A stretch of DNA of 18,123 bases. Source: an uncultured Solobacterium sp. (GTDB taxonomy: Bacteria; Bacillota_I; Bacilli_A; Erysipelotrichales; Erysipelotrichaceae). This document shows, piece by piece, positions 13,845-18,123 of the stretch. The position numbers and the translations under genes are program-made. How positions within the stretch are numbered: position 1 is the first letter of the stretch; every line of letters starts with the position of its first letter. Location: positions 1-18,123 of the forward strand of contig CALBKL010000346.1 of assembly GCA_937895985.1 (NCBI GenBank), given 5' to 3'. Under the pieces are notes generated by a model. It was not told the origin of the DNA, did no database searches, and saw only the letters and a list, made by a program, of their open reading frames with translations.

Positions 13845-14762
13845 TTATTCCCCTTCATCCACAAATCGAAGTACCTTTTTTTGTCCATCTGCAGGAATGA
13901 TTGCCTGCGGGAAGATTTGTCTTATGACTGTTTCATATTCCAATGGATCTTTGATGGATGGAGAATAGTGTGTAAACCATAATTCTTTTACCATCATTTG
14001 CTTTGCAAGGATTGCTGTTTCTTGCATGGTACTATGTTTATTTAGATTTGCTTTTTCAATCTTTTCTGGATCACCATACATACCCTCACCGATATAGAGG
14101 TCCGCATGACTTCCGTATGTTACCAATTCCTCTAATGGTCTTGTATCTGTTGCATAGACCAGCTTGAGTCCTTGACGACTTTCACCCAACACATCATCAG
14201 GTGTATATATCTTACCATCAAACTCGACAGTATTTCCTTTTTGCAGCTTTCCCCAGACTTTCATTGGTACATTCTTAGCAATTGCTTTGTCCTTATCAAA
14301 CTTACGCGTACGATCTAATTCAAAGATATACGCATAACAAGGGACACTATGTTTGGCATGTAATGCTTTGATTCTTAGACCGTTTACTTCAAAGTCTGCT
14401 TGTGGCCCATCAATCTCTACAAGTTTAATCTCAAAAGGAATATAACGAGCAACTTTATAGATACCTTCAAATACTTCTGTTAATCCTTTTGGTCCATAAA
14501 TCGTTACAGGTTCTGTACGCTCAGACTTTGCCATCGTCAGTAAAAGACCAGGTAAGCCAGCCGTATGGTCTGTATGGAAATGTGTTAAAAGAATTGTATC
14601 GATTGTCTTACAAGAATATCCATATTGATGTATGGCTATCTGTGTACCCTCTCCACAATCCACTAGTAATGTATTTCCATTCCATCTTGCCAATAAGGAT
14701 GTTAACCATCGATTTGGTAAAGGAACCGTTCCACCTGTACCTAGTAAACAAATATCTAGCAT
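13845..14762 (-). CDS. rnz: Ribonuclease Z
   Basis: A 305-residue metallo-beta-lactamase-fold endonuclease that trims the 3' end of tRNA precursors, mainly those without an encoded CCA. The N-terminal LLGTGGTVPLPNR, the zinc motif HFHTDHTAG (His61, His63, Asp65, His66), YATDTRPLEEL, the HSTMQETA loop and the terminal FTHYSPS are all diagnostic. Length is standard. The flexible exosite arm region lies around residues 150-200 (RTRKFDKDKAIAKNVPMKVWGKLQKG), as in the Bacillus enzyme. The start ATG at 14762 has AGAGG four nt upstream. It is followed at one base by the lipid kinase gene. The upstream terminator of ppaC ends only about 30 nt earlier, leaving little space for a promoter; I see none that is convincing. 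Confidence 0.95.
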   Translation of the reverse strand: MLDICLLGTGGTVPLPNRWLTSLLARWNGNTLLVDCGEGTQIAIHQYGYSCKTIDTILLTHFHTDHTAGLPGLLLTMAKSERTEPVTIYGPKGLTEVFEGIYKVARYIPFEIKLVEIDGPQADFEVNGLRIKALHAKHSVPCYAYIFELDRTRKFDKDKAIAKNVPMKVWGKLQKGNTVEFDGKIYTPDDVLGESRQGLKLVYATDTRPLEELVTYGSHADLYIGEGMYGDPEKIEKANLNKHSTMQETAILAKQMMVKELWFTHYSPSIKDPLEYETVIRQIFPQAIIPADGQKKVLRFVDEGE

Positions 14763-14790
14763 AAAACCTCTTTCTACTCATCTATGGTAA

Positions 14791-14817
14791 CACAAAAAGC
14801 CCTGCAAAGCAGGACTT
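14791..14817 (-). terminator. Terminator of the dut-map-ppaC operon
   Basis: On the minus strand AAGTCCTGC (14817-14809) pairs with GCAGGGCTT (14805-14797) around a TTT loop, with one G-U pair, followed by TTTTTGTG. It overlaps the ppaC stop codon. Confidence 0.88.
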
Positions 14818-16453
14818 AGAGTTCTTTGATAATCGCAGATAGTTTTGGTAATAATTGTTGCTTTCTAGAAATGATATTTGGATCATAACCTGAATGTTCA
14901 TCAATCTGTGTTTCAATCATCTCTGATAATACATAGGACATCGGTCCATAGAAGACGAAGTAAGAACCATTCCCCATTACATCCGTAAATAACATCAGTA
15001 AGAGATCTAGATGGCGATCTTTCTGTTCCTTCTTCATATTTTCCTTGAATGCAGGTAATAACTTCTGCACTTCTTCCGTATGACTATAGTTTGTCTGACC
15101 GATAGAAATCTTATACTTACCGATATCATAGTTCTTAAGGTCACGATTGAGGATTTCATGTGGTGTAGAATCCTTCAAGGCAACAGAAGCACCTAACATC
15201 TCTCTTGCGTAAGCATCAATATCATCGATACCTGCAAGTTCTGCTAACTTCTTAGCCACATTGATGTCTTCTAAGGTTGTTGTGGCAGACTTAAAGTTTA
15301 ATGTATCAGAGAGAATTGCACTCATCATTAAGCCAGCCATAGTTGGATCTGGAACGATATTCTTCTCACAATATAAGCCATACACAATTGTACTTGTACA
15401 ACCACAACGATGGTTACGATATTCAATAGGATGATCTGTTTGAATATCTCCAATATGGTGATGGTCAATAATTGCGACAATATCTGCTTTATCAATATGA
15501 TTCATTGTTTGGTTTGTTGCGCTATGGTCAACAAGCGCAATACGTAGTTTCTTATAGTTACGTGTATGGTAGCGTGATACACCACCTACAACTTTACCAT
15601 TTTCATCTAGTACAGGATAACTACGTACACGTGAGGCATTCATCTTTGTCGCAACATCCTCTACATACTCTGTATTCTTAAAACAGATTAAATTTGTAGT
15701 CATAATCTGAGAAACAGAATAACTCTCCGTGATAACTGTCGCTGTATGCATGGTACGATCAGGTGTCTCAACGATTGCACAACCATACTCCTTCGCTAGT
15801 TCTTTAACATCATCTGATGCATGTTCATCACAAGTTAGAACCAAACATTTTACACCTAGACGAATTAAGTTTAGCTGCTTTTCATGGCCTTTGGACATGA
15901 TGATAATACTGCCAGCGATAAAACTCTCAACCAGTTTTAAATCATCTAAAGTAACGATGTGTACTTGACCATTTGTACTGAATTCATTTGGTCGCAATAC
16001 AACCTTGCCACCAATCGTACGTGCGATATTATCTAATGTCGCAGTTGCCATCAAGTCCTTTAAATCAGTATCTTCATGGATACGATAACGAGAAAGATCA
16101 CTTGTAGAACAGATACCACATAGATTCTCATTTTCATCCAGAACATATAAAGAACGGTTTTGTGTTCTTAACATCAGATGCCATGCATGATGAACTGTTT
16201 CATCATAACGAATGGTTGTTGGAGTATCGAGATTGATATCTGCTAAACGTGCACGTGCATCCGTCATCAATAACGGATTATCTAAATGAAATGTACGTAA
16301 AATAAATTTTGTTTCTTCATTCAAAGGCCCTTGACGACAAGCAATTGCCGTACTACCAGTCTTATTCAATAAATTCGCAAACGCAATTGCCGAGCAGATT
16401 GAATCACTATCTGGATGTTTATGACCTGTTACATAAATATTGTGATTACTCAT
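14816..16453 (-). CDS. ppaC: Manganese-dependent family II inorganic pyrophosphatase with CBS-DRTGG regulatory insert
   Basis: A 545-residue cytoplasmic pyrophosphatase that hydrolyses PPi to two phosphates and so drives biosynthetic reactions forward. The DHH-type catalytic domain starts with GHKHPDSDS (His11, Asp15, Asp17), resumes after the insert with LVDHSATNQ (Asp309) and IIDHHHIGD (Asp330, His331, His332), includes LSDTLNF (Asp383), and ends with the DHHA2 domain carrying the SRKQQLLPKL substrate-binding motif. Between residues about 65 and 300 is a regulatory insert: CBS1 (SLYVLDENENLCGICSTSDL), a DRTGG domain (about 130-245) and CBS2 (RSYPVLDENGKVVGGVSRYH). Plain family II enzymes are about 310 residues. 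In studied relatives AMP and ADP inhibit, ATP activates, and DRTGG-containing forms also bind diadenosine polyphosphates. Last gene of the operon; the Shine-Dalgarno AAAGG is unusually close to the ATG. Confidence 0.96.
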   Translation of the reverse strand: MSNHNIYVTGHKHPDSDSICSAIAFANLLNKTGSTAIACRQGPLNEETKFILRTFHLDNPLLMTDARARLADINLDTPTTIRYDETVHHAWHLMLRTQNRSLYVLDENENLCGICSTSDLSRYRIHEDTDLKDLMATATLDNIARTIGGKVVLRPNEFSTNGQVHIVTLDDLKLVESFIAGSIIIMSKGHEKQLNLIRLGVKCLVLTCDEHASDDVKELAKEYGCAIVETPDRTMHTATVITESYSVSQIMTTNLICFKNTEYVEDVATKMNASRVRSYPVLDENGKVVGGVSRYHTRNYKKLRIALVDHSATNQTMNHIDKADIVAIIDHHHIGDIQTDHPIEYRNHRCGCTSTIVYGLYCEKNIVPDPTMAGLMMSAILSDTLNFKSATTTLEDINVAKKLAELAGIDDIDAYAREMLGASVALKDSTPHEILNRDLKNYDIGKYKISIGQTNYSHTEEVQKLLPAFKENMKKEQKDRHLDLLLMLFTDVMGNGSYFVFYGPMSYVLSEMIETQIDEHSGYDPNIISRKQQLLPKLSAIIKEL

Positions 16454-16490
16454 GTCCTTTCAACTAACCCTCCACAAATTATCTAATATA

Positions 16491-17345
16491 TTAATAACTT
16501 AATACTTCATTACCATCTTCTGTAATCAAAATTGTATATTCCCATTGTGCACTATCTTTACCATCTTTTGTACTGATCGTCCAATTATCATATGGGTCGA
16601 TTACAACTGCAGCCTTGCCTAAGTTAATCATTGGCTCAATCGTAAGAATCATACCTGGTACAAGTACCATACCTGTACCCTTCTTACCAACATGCGCCAC
16701 AAATGGATCTTCATGGAATTCAATGCCTACTCCATGACCACCCAATTCTCTTACAACACTATATCCTTTGGATGTCGCATACTTCTGTATTGCATAACCA
16801 ATATCCCCAACGGTATTCCATGGTTGTGCAGCTGCTAGTCCAATCTCAAGACATTTCTTTGTTTCTTCGACAAGCTTACGGCGCTCTTCACTTACATTTC
16901 CAATACAGAACATACGGGACGCATCACCATAATAGCCATCCACAATTGTTGTACAGTCAACGTTGATAATATCACCATCATGCAGTTTCTGAATGTGCTT
17001 TGGGATCCCATGGCATACAACACTATTTATTGATGTGCATACATGTTTTGGAAAACCCTCATAGTGATATGGTGCACAGATTCCACCATTTTTTTCAGTG
17101 AAATCTTTAACAATATCATCGATTTCCTGTGTCGACATACCAACGTGAATATGTTTTTCTACTTCGTCTAATACCTGTTTATTTAATAGCGAAGCCTTGC
17201 GAATTCCTTCAATCATCGTTGGACGCTTGATATATTTTTCATCAGGTAAAATCGCACCTTTTTGTCTGAATTCCTCCATACGTTTCAAAATGTGTTCTGG
17301 AATTGGTTCATTCTGATCTATTTCTTGCCAAAGTTTTAAATCCAT
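16491..17345 (-). CDS. map: Methionine aminopeptidase, type I
   Basis: A 284-residue cytoplasmic enzyme that removes the initiator methionine from nascent proteins whose second residue is small. The pita-bread fold is complete: the metal ligands are Asp130 (VDCTT), Asp141 (GDASRMF), His204 (GHGVGIEFHEDP), Glu237 (TIEPM) and Glu269 (WEYTILIT). His112 (CHGIP) and His211 are the substrate-side histidines. It carries an N-terminal extension of roughly 35 residues compared with the E. coli enzyme, charged and without cysteines, so it is not a SEC-C zinc motif. The frame is open to 17387, overlapping dut; the ATG at 17345 is preferred since AGGT stands 6 nt before it and the protein then begins just after the dut stop. 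Gap to ppaC is 37 nt. Confidence 0.95.
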   Translation of the reverse strand: MDLKLWQEIDQNEPIPEHILKRMEEFRQKGAILPDEKYIKRPTMIEGIRKASLLNKQVLDEVEKHIHVGMSTQEIDDIVKDFTEKNGGICAPYHYEGFPKHVCTSINSVVCHGIPKHIQKLHDGDIINVDCTTIVDGYYGDASRMFCIGNVSEERRKLVEETKKCLEIGLAAAQPWNTVGDIGYAIQKYATSKGYSVVRELGGHGVGIEFHEDPFVAHVGKKGTGMVLVPGMILTIEPMINLGKAAVVIDPYDNWTISTKDGKDSAQWEYTILITEDGNEVLSY

Positions 17346-17361
17346 TTTACTACCTGTCTTT

Positions 17362-17871
17362 CTATTTTGTTGTACTGCCAAAGCCACCAGTTCTTACAGC
17401 ATCTACTTCATCATCTACCGTAATGCCGAAGGATACGAAAATACCCTGCAACATTCCCTGGCCACTTGCAATTTCAACTGTCTTATTTTCATTTGTATCA
17501 TTTGTTAGTTTGCAGAAGATATGCCCTTCATTATCTGCGTGATAGTAGTCACTATCAATAATGCCAACCGTGTTATTCATCTGTAAACGATACTTGAATC
17601 CTAGTCCACTACGTGGAAATAACATCAATACATAATCATCTGCCATCTTTACTCTGATACCAGTAGGTATTAATACCGTTTCTTGTGGGGCAATCTTCAA
17701 CCCAATTGGTGTATAAAAATCATACCCTGCAGAACCTTTCGTTGCACGTCGTGGAAGCTTAATTGCGTTGTATATTTCCGCAATATCTCTTGTTTCATTT
17801 GGAAAAGTCTTCTGCCAATCCTTATAAAACTGTTCGTAACTTACTTTTTCAAACTGTGCAATTTTATTCAT
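17362..17871 (-). CDS. dut: dUTP diphosphatase (dUTPase)
   Basis: A 169-residue trimeric dUTPase that splits dUTP into dUMP and PPi, keeping uracil out of DNA and feeding dTMP synthesis. The five motifs are in order: SAGYDFY (47-53), PRSGLGFK (86-93), NTVGIIDSDYY (100-110, with the catalytic aspartate and tyrosine), GQGMLQGIF (137-145, where many relatives have R-I-A-Q), and RTGGFGSTTK (160-169), the flexible phosphate-closing arm. A 40-residue N-terminal part precedes motif 1 and is longer than in E. coli Dut. PPi made here is the substrate of PpaC two genes downstream, a sensible pairing. Start ATG 17871 follows a GAGGTAGGA tract. A TAAAAT box at 17900-17905 on the minus strand is the likely -10. 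Confidence 0.95.
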   Translation of the reverse strand: MNKIAQFEKVSYEQFYKDWQKTFPNETRDIAEIYNAIKLPRRATKGSAGYDFYTPIGLKIAPQETVLIPTGIRVKMADDYVLMLFPRSGLGFKYRLQMNNTVGIIDSDYYHADNEGHIFCKLTNDTNENKTVEIASGQGMLQGIFVSFGITVDDEVDAVRTGGFGSTTK

Positions 17872-17899
17872 TTTGTATTCCTACCTCTTCTTCCTTGAT

Positions 17900-17905
17900 A
17901 TTTTA
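17900..17905 (-). promoter_or_regulatory. Candidate -10 of the dut-map-ppaC operon
   Basis: TAAAAT on the minus strand, 28 nt before the dut start. The -35 at 17-18 nt (GTAGAG or TGTAGA) is poor. Confidence 0.35.
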
Positions 17906-17960
17906 CCACGTTTATGCGATTTCTCTACACTTTCAGCCACTTTAATTAGTTATGATTAAC

Positions 17961-18015
17961 TTCATTTTAAGTTATAAAATTTCATTTTCGTTTCGAATGG
18001 AGTTTAGAGTATAAT
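17961..18015 (+). promoter_or_regulatory. ddl promoter region with 20-bp-spaced direct repeats
   Basis: A perfect TATAAT (18010-18015) lies 22 nt before the ddl start, with no strong -35. Two copies of TTCATTTT start at 17961 and 17981, exactly 20 bp apart and just upstream of the -35 position. They could be half-sites for an activator or simply AT-rich repetition. Confidence 0.4.
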
Positions 18016-18037
18016 AAGGAGTGTTAACGGAGGTCTT

Positions 18038-18123
18038 ATGAAATTAAATATCGCAGTATTTTTCGGTGGTGAATCCGTCGAACATGAAGTAAGTATTATC
18101 TCTGCACATCAAGCGATTGAAGC
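18038..18123 (+). CDS. ddl: D-alanine--D-alanine ligase, N-terminal fragment
   Basis: The first 28 codons read MKLNIAVFFGGESVEHEVSI and continue ISAHQAIEA. This is the N-terminal beta strand and glycine loop (FGGxSxEHEVS) of D-Ala-D-Ala ligases, which join two D-alanines with ATP to make the peptidoglycan precursor dipeptide. The serine and glutamate of the SxEHE motif are substrate-site residues. The ATG has GGAGG four to five nt upstream and a TATAAT box at 18010-18015. The gene runs off the window, so the ATP-grasp domain is not seen and the residue that distinguishes D-Ala from D-Lac ligases cannot be checked. Confidence 0.93.
   Translation, partial: MKLNIAVFFGGESVEHEVSIISAHQAIE

Noticed and set aside
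17346..17387. A longer N-terminus for methionine aminopeptidase overlapping dut
   Set aside because: No ribosome-binding site in front of it; the ATG at 17345 has one and gives the expected family N-terminus.
1..18123. Mobile elements, CRISPR arrays, defence islands or biosynthetic clusters
   Set aside because: No transposase, integrase, repeat-spacer pattern, restriction or toxin genes; every long frame is accounted for by core metabolic or RNA genes.

Overview
The window reads as an ordinary chromosomal segment of a low-GC Gram-positive bacterium (Bacillota). Its genes resemble those of Erysipelotrichia, but the sequence alone cannot fix the genus. Pointers are AT-rich A/T-ending codons, purine-rich Shine-Dalgarno sites, a yybP-ykoY manganese riboswitch, a Bacillus-type nucleoside ABC operon and a CBS-DRTGG family II pyrophosphatase. 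I see no phage, insertion sequence, CRISPR array or toxin-antitoxin module. Both ends cut through genes: a sirtuin C-terminus on the left and a D-Ala-D-Ala ligase N-terminus on the right.

Layout. Bases 1-195 (+) hold the end of a Sir2 deacylase, closed by a bidirectional terminator that also serves a minus-strand pair of DUF1722 protein and pyrimidine-dimer glycosylase-like protein (236-1028). The manganese exporter gene mntP (1116-1703, minus) follows, with its own terminator and a manganese riboswitch/attenuator at 1739-1858. Upstream of that lies a CarD-like regulator plus cytoplasmic alpha-amylase pair (1887-3866, minus). Next is a four-gene nucleoside ABC importer operon (3980-9042, minus: lipoprotein, ATPase, two permeases). 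It has a recognisable promoter overlapped by a cre-like site, and two large hairpins between the lipoprotein and ATPase genes.

From 9261 to 11455 (+) come two RNA-modification genes: an RNA uracil-5-methyltransferase lacking the usual Fe-S cysteines, and an RluA-type pseudouridine synthase. A HAD phosphatase (11479-12294, minus) and tRNA-Arg(CCG) (12339-12415, +) share a compact divergent promoter region. A 43-residue small protein gene (12483-12614, minus) has a strong promoter and a roughly 150-nt leader that appears structured. The remaining minus-strand operons are rnz-diacylglycerol kinase family (12884-14762) and dut-map-ppaC (14816-17871). ddl begins at 18038 (+).

Most of this is housekeeping: RNA maturation and modification, nucleotide pool hygiene, pyrophosphate removal, protein N-terminal processing, metal export and nucleoside uptake. 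I did not find a clearly new multi-gene system. The best leads are the small protein with its structured leader, the UV-repair-like DUF1722/glycosylase pair, the switch architecture upstream of mntP, and the hairpins and cre-like site in the nucleoside operon.
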